Shown: positions 1 to 11,822, numbered from the stretch's first letter. The stretch is DNA of 64,000 nt from Lycium barbarum (GCF_019175385.1 NC_083341.1:18360203-18424202), one strand, 5' to 3'. Notes: generated from the sequence alone by a model not told the origin. A program made the numbers and translations.

Positions 1-881
1 TCCCGTCTAACCCGACCAACTCAACGAAGTACAAATTCGCAGTTCTTACCGAAGGTCTCCCCGACAGCCAGGGGTATTTCCACTAAATTGCATCTCCCGT
101 GAGCTGAACCAAGAATGCGCGCCACTCCTCTTCTCCTATAGGTTCAGGCCAGTACCTCATTCTTTCCGTATGGCTCTGAATTCTGCTGCGAGCATCTATA
201 CAGTAATCCATGATGGGGGGGGGGGGGGGGGGGGGCGAGTATAGAAGTGTTCCGTGGCCCATAACTGCAGTAAGAGCTTACACCCCTCAAAAAATTTATG
301 CCCTCTTGAACAAGCTGATAGAGCTCGGAGCATCTCCGCGAGGATCATAGGGACCAATGTCAATACAAGACTCCCAACAGGGCTATGGTGAAGACTCGTG
401 GCCGCATTTTCTCCCACCTTCCGCGATCACACGCAAACTCATCCCGATATCTATCAAAGCTTTCTCGGCGCCCAAATCTCTGAAAAAGAAAGTCGAACTT
501 CACTCGATCATTTTCCACGTTCCTCAAGACCGGATAGACATTAAATCCCAAAATGCGTAAGAATTTCTCTCTCAATATGAAGGATGGTAACACCGGCATT
601 CTTCCGTCAAATGGTAAGTCGGTAAATCCACAAACTTCCTCTAAAGTAGGGGTTATCTCAAAATCCAAAACATTGAAGGTTACACTGGCGGGATCCCAAA
701 ATTCTATCAGCAGCTTGGTGAGAGTTTTGTTAGCTTGGATACCCATTAGGGACATTAACGACCCTAGATGTTGTCGAATTTCCTCTCCGTGTGCCACTTT
801 TATATTCCTCCACCAAGTTTGCAGGTCGTGAGGAGATGAGACTATCATTTGGATATTTGGTAGGTTTTGGTTAATTTCCAT
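1..881 (-). pseudogene. DUF7745-type gag-like gene of a Tat/Ogre-like retrotransposon, decayed and cut by the window edge
   Basis: The minus-strand frame opens at 881 and runs to a stop at 360-362. It contains the motifs TLEEVCGFTDLPFDGR and LIEFWDPASVTFNVLDFEIT, which I recognise from DUF7745-type proteins carried by plant retrotransposons. Homology resumes in another frame (VPMILAEMLRALSACS, then FFEGCKLLLQLW), so there is a frameshift or small deletion near 340-360. The poly-G run at 215-235 encodes a proline stretch on this strand. Upstream of it EEWRAFLVQLTGDAI is followed by a stop (minus-strand TAG, 83-85) where the family has Gln, then KYPWLSG continues. The gene lies downstream of a matching primer-binding site and LTR on the same strand, as expected for gag. 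Its exact role in the particle is not established. It is non-functional as read and continues beyond position 1. Confidence 0.75.
215..235. repeat. Poly-G homopolymer (21 G)
   Basis: An uninterrupted run of 21 G lies inside the decayed gag-like gene. It may be a real slippage tract, but long homopolymers are also prone to sequencing and assembly error, so the frame across it is unreliable. Confidence 0.9.
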
Positions 882-1470
882 CTGAAAAAGAAGGGTAAAG
901 GTTATGATAAGTATTGTTTGTAAAAAAAAAAAATCATCTTGTGTCTCTTAAGGATCATTTCATCAATTCACATAAAGGGTTATGTCATTCAGGTTTCAAA
1001 CCTTTGACAAAATGGTGGATTCCTAACTTGCAGCGACAATACCTTGGATTGTCCTGCCTAAGGTGTATGCAGCATGACTTATTTTTTCTAGAATAAGATT
1101 TTTTCCTAAGAATTTCGGAGTGGGACTGAATGTCTGCGAGAAGGTAAGTAGTAAACTACCGTACCGACTCTGAAACTAGAGAATCCAAAGAAGGGGTGGA
1201 GGTGTGTCAGACAACACCTCGCGTGAACCACAGTGTGTGTAAGTGTACGGCCAAAGACTCGATAGAAAGTGCAATGACATTATAAGGAAAGCAGTAACAA
1301 ATAATGTTTTCTCAAACAAATAAGGAGCACAAGTCTGGCTTTGGCTTGCGTCCTTTCAAATATAGCAATGTAGCAACTCATAAATAACAGGTGATAAAAT
1401 AAATAAACAAACATCCCTCGAATATCTACTTCTTAAACTAAGTCTACTAAAGTCAAAACCTAAGGTATGC
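882..1470 (-). other. 5' leader of the Tat/Ogre-like element
   Basis: This stretch lies between the primer-binding site and the first codon of the gag-like ORF on the minus strand. It has no ORF of note and holds the untranslated leader expected at this place in a Ty3/gypsy element. Confidence 0.5.
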
Positions 1471-1488
1471 TCCCCAGCAGAGTCGCCA
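1471..1488 (-). other. Primer-binding site, tRNA-Arg type
   Basis: On the minus strand this reads TGGCGACTCTGCTGGGGA, three bases inside the LTR end (TGACA, complement of the TGTCA at 1492). TGGCGACTC-type sites are what I recall for Ogre/Tat elements, which use a tRNA-Arg primer. A second, partial match (GTGGCGACTCTG) lies inside the LTR near 1567-1580. Confidence 0.65.
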
Positions 1489-1491
1489 TTC

Positions 1492-4400
1492 TGTCATGTC
1501 CTGTTTTTAACGGATTAAAACTAGTTCAAACTTATGACTATGTTTCCTCTGGTTTCGAAAATTTTCAGAGTCGCCACCTAATTTTAGGAAATATTAGGAA
1601 ACCATTAAAAAAAAGTAAACTCCATTTTTTAGTCTTTGAAACATATGAAATTCTAGGTAAGGGTTTTATTTACCCCGAGGGGAAGGTGTTAAGCATCTCT
1701 CTGAGCCTATCCGAGGACAGTCTTTAAACTTAGTTTAATTAACACTAGAGGGGGATTATTTAATTATTTCTTATTTTTTATCACCTATTTAAAGAATTGT
1801 AGAAAAAGAAACTACTCTCTCAAAACTATTTGTATAAAAAAAAGGTTTCTAGAGTAAATATAACTATGTGAGTAAATGCATATTTATAAAGGAAGTAGTT
1901 AATGCAGATGTATGCATGAGGAAAATATGTGTGACATTTATTTTATATAAGAATAATATGTATAATATAGAATAAGGAGGGATATATTTTTTATAAGAAA
2001 ATAATGTATATATGTGATATGTAAAAGAATTAGCTAGTATATGTGATATATATGTATATGAAAATGGTACATGTGTATGTTTATTGTAGAGGCAGTAGTT
2101 AGTATACATGAGATGTAAACATATACGTATATATTTATAATGTATTTTTGTATAGAATAGTATAAAATGAGAGGATTAGGAATGCATATTTTTTAGAAAA
2201 ATGATGTATATGTGCGATGTTTATATCCTATGAAAAACGGTATATAATGGTTCAAAAATAGCTATTTTTATGATATGGAAATAATATACACATGATGAAA
2301 AGATGATTAAAGGAATTACTGAAAATAAGATAGTATATGTAGGATACGTTTTTATGAAAATATTCTATAGGTATACTCATGGTAAAGGAAAATAATTACT
2401 ACAAGATGTATATGTGCATGTGATGAGAAAAATCATTAAAGGAATGCATGTAAAATAATATTTTTGCATATAAAGTAGAGTATATGCCTTATAGTTCTTG
2501 AAAATACTTGGGCCTTAATAGTAGTTCTTGTATTAAACTTGTAGACTCGGGTCTGTTCATGTTAGTTACCCAAAGAATTAAAAAAAAATGACTCATGCCA
2601 GATCTGTTAAAGTCACAAAAACTCATTTTTATAGCCTCTGTTTTACCCAGTTTTAGCCACTGTTCTTGTTTTTATTCCTCAAAATTTGGCGCCCATTCTG
2701 TCCCCTTTTTTTTTTACTTCTAAAATCTGTATGCTAACCTTTGCACATTCTATACCTGACCCTTGTTTGAAACACCCGGAAAACTTAGTTAACATTGCTC
2801 TATATTTGAAAAGAAATTTCAGTTTCATCCTTTTTTAAAAATTCCAATTATTCTTGCAGCCCGAAAAAAGTTGACATCATTTATGTGACTATTCTAATAC
2901 GCCTAATCCGAATAAATACACTAAGTTCAATATCTAAAAAAGAGTGTAGGGAAGATAATAACTAAACTTACTAACATACTTAAGTCAAGTTACAAATTCA
3001 AAACAAAACCACAAAAATACAAATTCATAAGAGTGTTAGTCAAATAATATAAATAGCACGTATCAAACAATATGAAGGCTTAAAATTTTGAATAAAGGAA
3101 GAGCGGAAACTCGAGATGCGAAAGTAGGGGACGGCTAGACACGAGCAATTAAATCTGCAACTGGTTGTTATCAGATATGGGCAGAATCCAGAGTTGCCAT
3201 AACTCCAAATGCTCCCAAGGTTCCTCATGAAAACGAAAAGAAAAGATAAAGATAAGGATTAGAAACAATTCTCAACAAGGAAAAAGAAGTCTATATAACT
3301 TTAATTAATAAAAGCTAGATAAAAGAATCAAATGTAAGACAAGGCTTTCTCGTGTCATATTCTCAAAACGCAACACCACGATCAGTTTAAAAGAAAATCA
3401 TTGTAGTCCCAATTGCTACTCAAGCAACCAAACGCTTCAAGCTAAATGTACAACAAGAACTTTTGATTAAACTAAAGCTTACTCAGACTTCAAAACATCA
3501 TATTGGCTTATTCCCAAACAACATATATCCAAAGATACTTAGCATATTTTCTGTAGGTTCAAATAAGGAAAAAATAAGTTAGCATATAAATTGCACCCGA
3601 ACTTGAGTATAGCAGCCCCACTCCCTTTTTTATGCAAGTTTTAAGTGTTCCAAATCTTAAAAATTAGTTCATTTAAGCTCGAAATAGAGGAACATATTCT
3701 TGATTTTAAGTCTCAACCATCAGACCCAAAAGAGGTACACCAGCAACCAAAAATACAATAAACAAATTCTGAATAGTCAACTAAGACTCAGATAAGAGAT
3801 TAGAAAGAAAAGGAAAATTTAAAGCAGAAGCAATAGTAAGAAAGTCCTAGCTTTAATTAGTAACTCCATAACCTAGAGCAAGTAACCGGATAATACTCTA
3901 GATACTTAAAACATGAGAGACAACGTGAAATTGTAAATCCAATAAAGTTTTGACTCGACGCACATATAGTATCTCACTTGCTTCAAATATTATCCATTTA
4001 AAGAGAAACAAACAACCCCTTTCACGTAGAAACTTTAGCTAAATAGAATTGATGTCCAGACAAATCTAAAGGGTGTATGCTACTGCCTTAGTGAACTGGC
4101 TAAACCAACTTGAGCCATGACAAAGAAATGGAGTAACCTATTTAGTCATTTACACTTCTACAAGAAGGAGAGAACAAATTTCAACTCTTGTTTTGAGCAG
4201 GTGACATAAAGCAACTTCCAGATTCGACATTCTATTTGATTAGATTCAAACCCTTTTTGATCCCTTGGATGACCTCAAATCTTAATCAAACCAGATGAGG
4301 GTAGTATAGCTTCATACTAGTTAACTCCTTTTAAGCATAACTAGTACATGAAATAAGTTTTAACAAGTTCGAAGATTACGAGAAGTACAACAACCATTCC

Positions 4401-5189
4401 TCAGCATTTATGAAAAAAAATGATCAGCCAACTTGATTTAAGCACTCTTACGATCAATACAAGGCAAGACGACTCAATAAACTCATCATCTTCACTTAAT
4501 TGAAAAGAGAACACCCAAACAAACTCTTGAATGAATACAACTACTACTCCTAGATTTGTTTAAAAGGATTACTAATCTTTTCTTTCAACTAAAGGAGCTA
4601 CACACCAACAGCTATCTACTTATCTCTAACCATAGATCAATTAGCTTTCGGATATCGAACTCTTTTTTTTTTTTAATTAAAACCAGTAACTTTCCCCAAC
4701 CAAAACAGTAACTTTTTAACCCAAAAACAGTAGCTGTTTTAGTTAAAACACAGTAGCTTTCTTTTATATCAAAACAGCAACTTCTTAACCCAAAAACAGT
4801 AGCTCTCTTAGTTAATTTAAAACCTTTTATATAAAGAAACAAGTTGACTTAGCATGAACATGTTTTAAGGAAGAAAAAAAATTGAATCTCGAACATGTAG
4901 TAAACTGATAATCCATCAAGGAATTTTAAAGCAAAGCAGCCATCAGATCATACAAACCATAGGGATAGATTTTTTAAAAGAAGTGAACCAACAGGCAAGA
5001 TTCTCACAATTTATTACAAGTATTCTCGAGTTGGTTCTGTTTTGACATCATATCAAACCAAACTCATTAAGGTATTAAATCAGGGCTTAGGGTAGTGAAG
5101 TTATTCACCTATTCACCAAGTAGACTAATGTTTTCCTAAGTGTCGTTAGTCTTTCTAGCCATTTTCAAACGGATTCGAACCACAGAATT
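1492..5189 (-). mobile_element. Tat/Ogre-like LTR, R/U5 part (piece 1 of 3)
   Basis: The LTR's 3' end on the minus strand is at 1492 (plus-strand TGTCATG), directly next to the primer-binding site. The first 250 bp hold a motif common in Solanaceae Ogre-type LTRs (plus strand: CCCCGAGGGGAAGGTGTTAA, 1674-1693). The rest is AT-rich, with no convincing ORF. I infer that it continues at 7431-7533 and 19326-20573, because each interruption is a separate LTR insertion. The pieces sum to about 5.05 kb, in the range known for Ogre LTRs. The joining of pieces is inference. The 3' end and primer site are directly visible. Confidence 0.55.
4676..4826. repeat. Degenerate short tandem repeat (AACAGTAGCT units)
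   Basis: The core AACAGTA(A/G)CT followed by T-rich spacers recurs about six times with irregular spacing. It is embedded in the long Tat/Ogre-type LTR. No function is evident. Confidence 0.6.
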
Positions 5190-5526
5190 TGTAACACCTC
5201 GTGCATTCGGGCTAAGATTTATCTCATAAGACGGGGTATAATGAACCCAATTTGAGTAGTGTATAAATGGTGTTTGAAACCCAATCAAGACATGAGAAGA
5301 GTCTTTGGGCAAAGCAAAGTTGAAAGCCACTCTACGAGGCATGTTTGCAAGTGAGTTTATAGAAGGTCTTACTTCCAACGACCATAACCCCATTATTATT
5401 TTTGAATTTGGGAAAACTTCCTTGATGAAGGTTGTAGCCCTTTGGAATAGCTTTCCAACGGTATATTATGGGTCTTGAACAGAGCTATGTACAAAAGGTT
5501 ATGCCCGTTTTACTAAACAGTATTCT

Positions 5527-5700
5527 GTCGATTTACGGTGGAAACATACGGACCGTAAAAATTATACGGTGGAACATACGGACCGTAAAAATTATACGGG
5601 CCGTATATTCCAGTCGTAAAATTGGTCCAGAAAGTCCAAATCACTGGAATGGTTTTACGGTATGATATACGGTCCGTACAAATTATACGGGACGTAAAAT
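5527..5700. repeat. TACGG...CCGTA palindrome array in LTR L1
   Basis: Several overlapping inverted repeats of the form TACGG...CCGTA are separated by AAAATTATACGG spacers, with a near-exact direct repeat of about 32 bp. The array sits in the first quarter of the LTR, where U3 promoter elements are expected. Confidence 0.8.
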
Positions 5701-6364
5701 GGGGCGTAAAATGGGTCCGAAAGTAATTTTAAAACTTCGTTCTAAGGCTTTTTCACTTCATTCTTCACACCCCCAAGCCCTAGAACGACCTTCTATTCTC
5801 TCCCATCACCAAGAATATTAAGGTAAGCCTATTCTAATCATTCCAAGTCAATTCTAAAATATATCCTTGTAATCTAAGCAAGAAATCATTGTTCATAAAC
5901 TAGGGTTTTCAAGAAAACCCATCTCAAGGTTCAAGAACCAAGATTTTGGGAAATCTTCTTCAAGTTCAAATCTTTAATTCAAGTTTGGAGCATTACCAGG
6001 TATGCAGAGTTACTATCTACGTGTGGGAACGTCATTGTTCTTCCCCACGCCTCATAATCCATAAAATTATGATTTTCTACTAAAAACTAGGGTTTCTATA
6101 CCTTGCTCATGATAACCCTAGGTCCATGTCCATGATTATATTATGTATGAATTGTTATAATTCCATCATTGAGTTCTTAATATTTCTTTATGATTATTGA
6201 GAATTCATCTGTAATCTATGAAAACCCATACCTTGTATTCCATGGGTTCTTGCATGCATGTTTTTGACTAAGAATGATTGTTTCATGAATATCCTACATG
6301 TCTACAAGTTTTCATGCAACTATATTATATAATTACTTTCATGCTATGATACAAGATACATACA

Positions 6365-6512
6365 TACTAAATACAAGTTATTTCATGAAACCATATTTAC
6401 AAGTTATTTCACGAAACCATGTCTACAAGTTATTTCATGAAACCATGTTTCAAGTTATTTCGTGAAATCATGATTACAAGACAAGTACAAGTTAATTCAC
6501 GAAAATCATGAG
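6365..6512. repeat. Tandem repeat of about 28 bp with TTTCATGAAA core
   Basis: About five units share ACAAGTTATTTCATGAAACC with point changes. The core TTTCATGAAA or TTTCACGAAA is palindromic. It lies mid-LTR in L1. Confidence 0.8.
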
Positions 6513-6905
6513 CTTCTTAGCCAACTATATTATGTTCATGTTTTTGGGAGTTGCACGAATTACCGAGAAGGCTCAGATAGCCTGAAACTATGTAGCCACC
6601 ATAGGACAAGGATCGCTCCGCCCAGTTAGGACGATACCTTAATTTTACACTGAATGGATCCATCAGGCACGTTACCACCTTATACCCTGGCAAGGTATAT
6701 GGGCTCTGCTGGTCCGGCGAGGTACCAGACTCCACGTATCCACGTGGTGATATCATGTGTCGATTTATGAAATGCTCTCCCTACTTATCATGTTTTACTT
6801 ATGTTATATATATATATGTACTCATGCTCATGTTCATGTCCGGGTTTTCGGTTTCAGTTCTTATCATGTTATTCCATGTCCCATGTTATTTCTTTCAGTT
6901 GCTTT

Positions 6906-6974
6906 ACATACCAGTACATTCAATGTGCTGACGTCCCCTTTTATTGCCCGGGGGCCTGCATTTCACGATGCAGG
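6906..6974 (+). other. Three-hairpin LTR module, L1 copy
   Basis: In order: CAGTAC...GTGCTG (one wobble pair), CCCC...GGGG, and CCTGCAT...ATGCAGG. The same arrangement recurs in every other Tekay-like LTR here. It lies about 450 bp before the LTR end. Confidence 0.65.
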
Positions 6975-7430
6975 TACATATTTACAGGACGAGGCCTCTG
7001 CTCATTAGGATCTGCACGTACCAGCTTATTGGTGAGCCCCATCTCATTCGGGGTTTAGGCATTATCTTTCTTTATCTATTTTTGCATCTAAAGGTATGTT
7101 GGGGGCCTTGTCTCAGCAAGTATGTTACCTGTTTTTCAGACCCATGTTAGAGGTTTCATAGACAAGACAAGTGTCATGTTAGACTTCCAGAGTTGGTTAG
7201 CCGGTTTGGCTCACTTATGATATTGTCCGCATTCATGACTTAATCAAGTATTTATGTTTAATATTATGACTTACTATATTTTATAAAAGCTCATCATGCA
7301 CTTCACGTTATATTTCCGCTCATATATGCCTCATGATGGTTCAGCAAGCCATGTGGTTCGCTCGGTCACATGCAGTCAGGCACCGAGTGTCGTGTTACGC
7401 CCAGGCCATGGTTCGGGGCGTGACAGAATT

Positions 7431-7533
7431 ACAAGATCACAAGCTCTAACAAATGTCGAAATAGAAAACTAGGCGAGCAACGAAGTCGAACACATGTTTG
7501 ATGAATTAACAACTAATTCTTCTAAGTGCGATT
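7431..7533 (-). mobile_element. Tat/Ogre-like LTR piece 2 of 3
   Basis: About 100 bp between the TSD of solo LTR L1 and the start of the LARD LTR. Assigned by position only: L1's TSD shows that it continues directly from the sequence before 5190. Confidence 0.45.
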
Positions 7534-8191
7534 TGTTACATCCCGTATTTTTGTGCGTTGGAAAGCGTGCGAGTTAAATGACATTAGTAATGGAAAAGAG
7601 GTTATCCCTCAAGCTCATAGGTGGTTAGAGTGATGGTACAGATGTATTGAAAGGATTAGAAGTCAAGTGAATTGGATAAAATAATTTTCATTAAAATTCA
7701 ACGTTTATTTGAGTGAAATACGGTCCAAGCTATAATACCCCGTATTTTTGGACTAGAAAATTTAATCGTCCAACATGAGCAAATTTACCGGAGCCCGGAG
7801 AATTCGATCATACCCAAGGATAAAAATCAAAAGCTCGGTGTATACAAGGAATGAAGCCCCTAAAAAATTTAGGACTTAACAAGTGTGACCACGGTGATTG
7901 AGAATAATATTTTGTGTGTACCAAAAGGGACTATGGACTAGTGCTACGTCACATATTCATGGAAATGGGTATATGAAGTGTATTAAAAATAATTGGTATT
8001 AAAATGAATTGAGATCAAGAAATTAATTGTCGTATTAAATAGGATTCCATGGATAAATCTCCATGGTGGGCTACCACATGGCATTATATAAGCCAACAAT
8101 GGAATTAAATTCTGCCACATGGCATTATTTTATCCAAGGTAATGGATGAGTCATATCCCTTGGAATACAAGAATGGCACGTGTATTTTCAT
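7534..8191 (+). mobile_element. 5' LTR fragment of LARD-like element A
   Basis: The first 658 bp of an LTR starting TGTTACATCCCG. It matches 16483-17140 over exactly the same length with only scattered substitutions, so the two are the 5' and 3' LTRs of one element. It breaks at 8191/8192, where the homologous LTR continues but here coding sequence of a Tekay element begins. CCATGG/CCACATGG palindromes (8045-8130) flank a TATA-like CATTATATAAGCC (8081-8093). The rest of this LTR and the element's 5' internal region are deleted. Confidence 0.8.
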
Positions 8192-9419
8192 GTGGGATTA
8201 GGATGCGTGTTGATGCAGCATGGTAAATTTATTGCATATGCTTCAAGACAATTGCGGAAACATGAAAAGATCTATCCGACGCATGATCTTGAATTGGCTG
8301 CGCTCATTCATGCCCTGAAAATATGGAGGCATTATTTGTATGGTGTGGATTTCATCGTGGGATTACCTCGTTCCCGTGGTAAATATGATTCTATATGGGT
8401 GATCGTGGATAGATTGACAAAAGCAGCCCATTTTCTTCCAGTTAGAACCACGTACTCAGCAGAAGACTATGCAAGGATATATCTCAAGGAAATTGTGTGA
8501 CTCCATGGTATTCCATTGTCTATTATCACGGATAGAGGAGCACAGTTTACAGCTAAGTTCTGGAAGTCTTTTCAAGAAGGTTTGGGCACGCAAGTGAAGT
8601 TTAGTACGACATTTCATCCACAAACTGACGGGCAGGCCGAGCGTACCATTTAAACTTTAGAAGATATGCTACGGGCATGTTTGTTGGATTTTGGTGGTAG
8701 TTGGGATGATCATTTGCCATTAATTAAGTTTGCATATAACAACAGCCACCATTCTAGTATACAAATGGCTCCGTATGAAGCGTTATATGGAAGGAAATAT
8801 AGATCTCCAATCGGATGGTTCGAAATAGGAGAAGCACAATTAGTAGGCCCCGAATTGATCCAGCAAGCAGTGGAAAAGGTCAAGGTGATTCGAGATCGGT
8901 TGTTAACAGCCCAAAGTCGCCAAAAGTCCTATGCGGACAACTGCCGATGAGACTTGGAGTTCCAAGTTAACGAATGGGTATTTTTGAAAGTGTCACCAAT
9001 GAAAGGGATAATGAGATTTGGGAAGAAGGGGAAGCTAAGTCCTAGGTACATCGGACCCTACAAAGTCATTCGCAAGGTGGGACAGGTAGCATATGAATTG
9101 GAATTACCTTCGGAGCTTGAATCAGTCCATCCAGTCTTTCATGTTTCGATGCTCCGCAAGTGTGTTGGAGATCCCACAAAGATTGTCCCGATAGACGATG
9201 TGCAGATAACAGAAAGGCTAACTTATGAAGAGGTGCCTATTGCCATCTTGGATAGGCAAGTGCGAAAGCTTCGAAATAAAGAGGTAGCTTCAGTCAAAGT
9301 CCTATGGCAAAACAACAATCGGGAAAAAATGACTTGGGAGGAAGAAGAGAAGATGAGGTCCAAGTATCCGCACTTATTCCAACCCCCAGAAGAGATACAA
9401 AATGAAACGCCGACAATAT
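8192..9419 (+). pseudogene. Tekay/Del chromovirus pol fragment: RNase H, integrase, chromodomain
   Basis: The reading frame begins inside RNase H ([38 protein letters not shown]). It jumps in frame to the integrase core ([20 protein letters not shown]), so the end of RNase H and the zinc-binding HHCC part of integrase are missing. The core continues with ITDRGAQFTAKFW, HPQTDGQAERT and YNNSHHSSIQMAPYEALYG. The C-terminus has the GPYKVIRKVG region and a chromodomain-like tail (VASVKVLWQNNNREKMTWE) ending at 9417-9419. Three in-frame stops (8498-8500, 8652-8654, 8948-8950) each look like a C-to-T change in CGA or CAA. Protease and reverse transcriptase are absent. It belongs to the element whose 3' LTR starts at 9625. 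Confidence 0.9.
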
Positions 9420-9624
9420 AAGGTATGTATATTTTATCTTTATGTTTTTGGTCGTGTGAGGCCATAGATATGATACTATTGTGATGTAGCCCTGTGAGGC
9501 AATGATATTATGGGTTGTTATGACAGGTTGGTAGTGCCAAGTTACAGGGGAAACTCTGGCGAAATTTTTGTAGAATCTCGAGTGTTTAACATTCGAGGAC
9601 GAATGTTCCAAAAAGGGGGGAGAA
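9420..9624 (+). other. 3' untranslated region, palindrome and polypurine tract of the Tekay element
   Basis: It follows the pol stop. It holds GTGAGGC motifs and ACAGGGGAAACTCTGGCG, also seen in the LARD internal regions, then the perfect inverted repeat AACATTCG-AGGA-CGAATGTT (9588-9607). The polypurine tract AAAAAGGGGGGAGAA (9610-9624) directly abuts the LTR start TGTTACACC and primes plus-strand DNA synthesis. Confidence 0.8.
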
Positions 9625-9967
9625 TGTTACACCTTGGAAAATCCCCCGTATATGTACAGTGAATAAGCTAACCAAGAGCGTAGCGTATGCGATGTTTTGA
9701 CGATCAATAAAGAGTCTTAGATGACCCTCGACGAGATTCTAAAGGCATACAATGCAAGGAAAGAAAGTTGCTAAGGAAAATGAATCATACGTGGTGTATC
9801 GGATAAGAATAACAAGCAACGATTTGGTGATGGCATAATGAGGTCTTAGGGATAAGCAATAACGTCCTTTAGATGGGTATTGAAGTGTTAAACAAGTGTT
9901 AAGAAGGTTCCATAAGGATCGGAGATCAAATGAGTCGACGAAAACAAGTTTCGGAGAACTAGACAAC

Positions 9968-10118
9968 ATACGGCCAGACATACTGACCGTATAATATATA
10001 TGGACCGTATGTCCAGTACGTAGATCCAGCCCAAAACACCAAGGTTCACTGGACCAAATATACGGGCCCAACATACGGTCAGTAAATATTATACGGACCG
10101 TATGTTGGTCCGTATAAA
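9968..10118. repeat. TACGG/CCGTA palindrome array in L3
   Basis: Several inverted pairs such as TATACGGACCGTATG and CATACGGTCAGTA. They lie just upstream of a TATA-like element, in putative U3. The same palindrome type occurs in L1 and L5 but in a different order. Confidence 0.8.
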
Positions 10119-11384
10119 GATGGTCGGCCAGCTTTTGGTATTTTATTATAAGGGACTCTTTCATTTCATTCACCCTCCACTCTTCAAGAACCATCTAGAA
10201 AACTCCCTACTCTTCCACTACAAGAGAAATCCAAGGGAAACTAAGATCAATAACACATAATCCATGAATCAAAGTGTATGAAACTCAAGTAAAGCTCATC
10301 TTCTTCAAAGGAAACCAAGAGAGGTGAGATAGGGTTTTGGTGAAATAGGGAGAACTCCACTCAATACTTGTTCAACCATCATCCAAGGTACGTTTCGTGA
10401 CCATTTTATGTTGTTTAAGGTATTGGAAGGATAAGATACCCGAATTGTAGAAGAACATAGCAAATGGGTCATCCAAGAGTGAATAGTGTCATGAGTGAGT
10501 GGTAGTTGAATTGAATCATGAATGTTAGTGTGTTGTGAGTATGAATATGTTATAAATGACATGTAGACCATGAGATAAGTGTGATACATGGGAAAATACG
10601 ATAGCGAACCCAAAACCATAAATGTGGGGAAAAATGAAGAGAAATGATGGATCATGGCCATTGTATATGAATGATAATTGTGATTTGCTATATTGTGATT
10701 GCTATTGTGGGTGATTGGGAGTTGATATGGAATACGGGAAAAGTAGTATAAACAAAGGAAGTGCTGCCCAATTTTCTCTAGAAATAGTAGTGCATTCTTA
10801 TGGTTGGTTAACTAACGATCGTACGAATCCTCTTTTTGAAGGTAGAGGCGTGACATTAAAGGAGAATAAGCAAACGCTAAATTTCTTAAACGACAAAGGT
10901 ATGTGAGGCTTAACTCTTCTTTCAAAAGGCATGAATCCTTCAAGCTTTCCACAAATCCTTCTATAAGATGAAGCTTAAGAGTCCTCCTATATATTAAATC
11001 CCCTATGAGCATGATAGTGATGACAATGAGCTAGAGTCTAGAGACTCAAGAAATTGTGGCATGATGTTCCTACAATGCTAATGATGTTATTATTGTTAAC
11101 ACTCGCCTTATGTTTTATTCCCTTCAAGGCGAGGCATGATACTCATAAATGTCCATAATACAATCGAGGGTTCACGACCTTACATCACCCCGACATAGTA
11201 TGGTTGTCTTAAAGCCTAATGAATGCTCTTAATGCTAATGTATGTTATGACAATAAGATGATAAGTGATGCTAACTTGTAACACTATGGGATACATGGAA
11301 CACTAAGAAATGATAACATGATGCTATGGCTTGAGATGTATAATAATGACGTGTTATGATTGATGTTGTGATGATATGATTCCA

Positions 11385-11560
11385 CCGCGCCTATATGGCC
11401 GGGCATGTCACCGCTAATGCGGGCTGTGTATGATTCCACCGCGCCTATATGGCCGGGAATGTCACCGTTAATGCGGGCTGCGATATTTACACCGAGCCGA
11501 GAGGGCCGGGCATGATCACCACTAGTGGGCGGCATATGAGGGTTACCCGGACGCGGGTAA
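11385..11560. repeat. GC-rich minisatellite in L3
   Basis: Two near-identical units of about 50 bp (CCACCGCGCCTATATGGCCG and the following stretch) plus diverged ones with CACCGAGCCGAGAGGGCCGG. Similar CACCGAG...GGCCGGG blocks lie upstream of the hairpin module in the other LTRs. Confidence 0.75.
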
Positions 11561-11760
11561 CGATACAGATTATGATGTGATGATGTATATGATGATGTAC
11601 GTGATGATGTATGGAATGTGATAACATGTGTACTATGATTGTGTAAAATGTGAAATATGATAGTAATACAATTGCCTATGACATGTGTGCAGGTTATATC
11701 TTTGTCCCATGACTCATGATCTTTCTATTATGTTTGTTTATTTCATTCCTGCCTTACATA

Positions 11761-11822
11761 ATCAGTACAATATTCGTACTGACGTCCTTTTTCTATGGAC
11801 TCTGTGTTCATGCCCACAGGTA
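11761..11822 (+). other. Three-hairpin LTR module, L3 copy
   Basis: CAGTAC...GTACTG (imperfect), GTCC...GGAC, then CTGTG...CACAG. The third stem differs from the usual CTGCG...CGCAG by a paired change on both sides. Confidence 0.7.

Larger units (their letters stand above)
5185..7430 (+). mobile_element. Solo LTR L1 (Tekay-like), TSD GAATT
   Basis: The LTR body is 5190-7425 (2,236 bp), from TGTAACACCTCG to GGGGCGTGACA, flanked by identical GAATT at 5185-5189 and 7426-7430. There is no internal region, so this is a solo LTR left by LTR-LTR recombination. Inside, in order, are a TACGG/CCGTA palindrome array, a TTTCATGAAA tandem repeat, GC-rich segments around 6590-6730, and the conserved three-hairpin module near 6906-6974. 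Small ORFs in it are incidental. Confidence 0.9.

Noticed and set aside
5527..5700. CRISPR-like regularly spaced palindromic repeats (also 43100-43370, 59978-60245)
   Set aside because: These are LTR-internal palindromes and minisatellites in plant DNA. Spacers are not unique or of constant size, and there are no cas genes.
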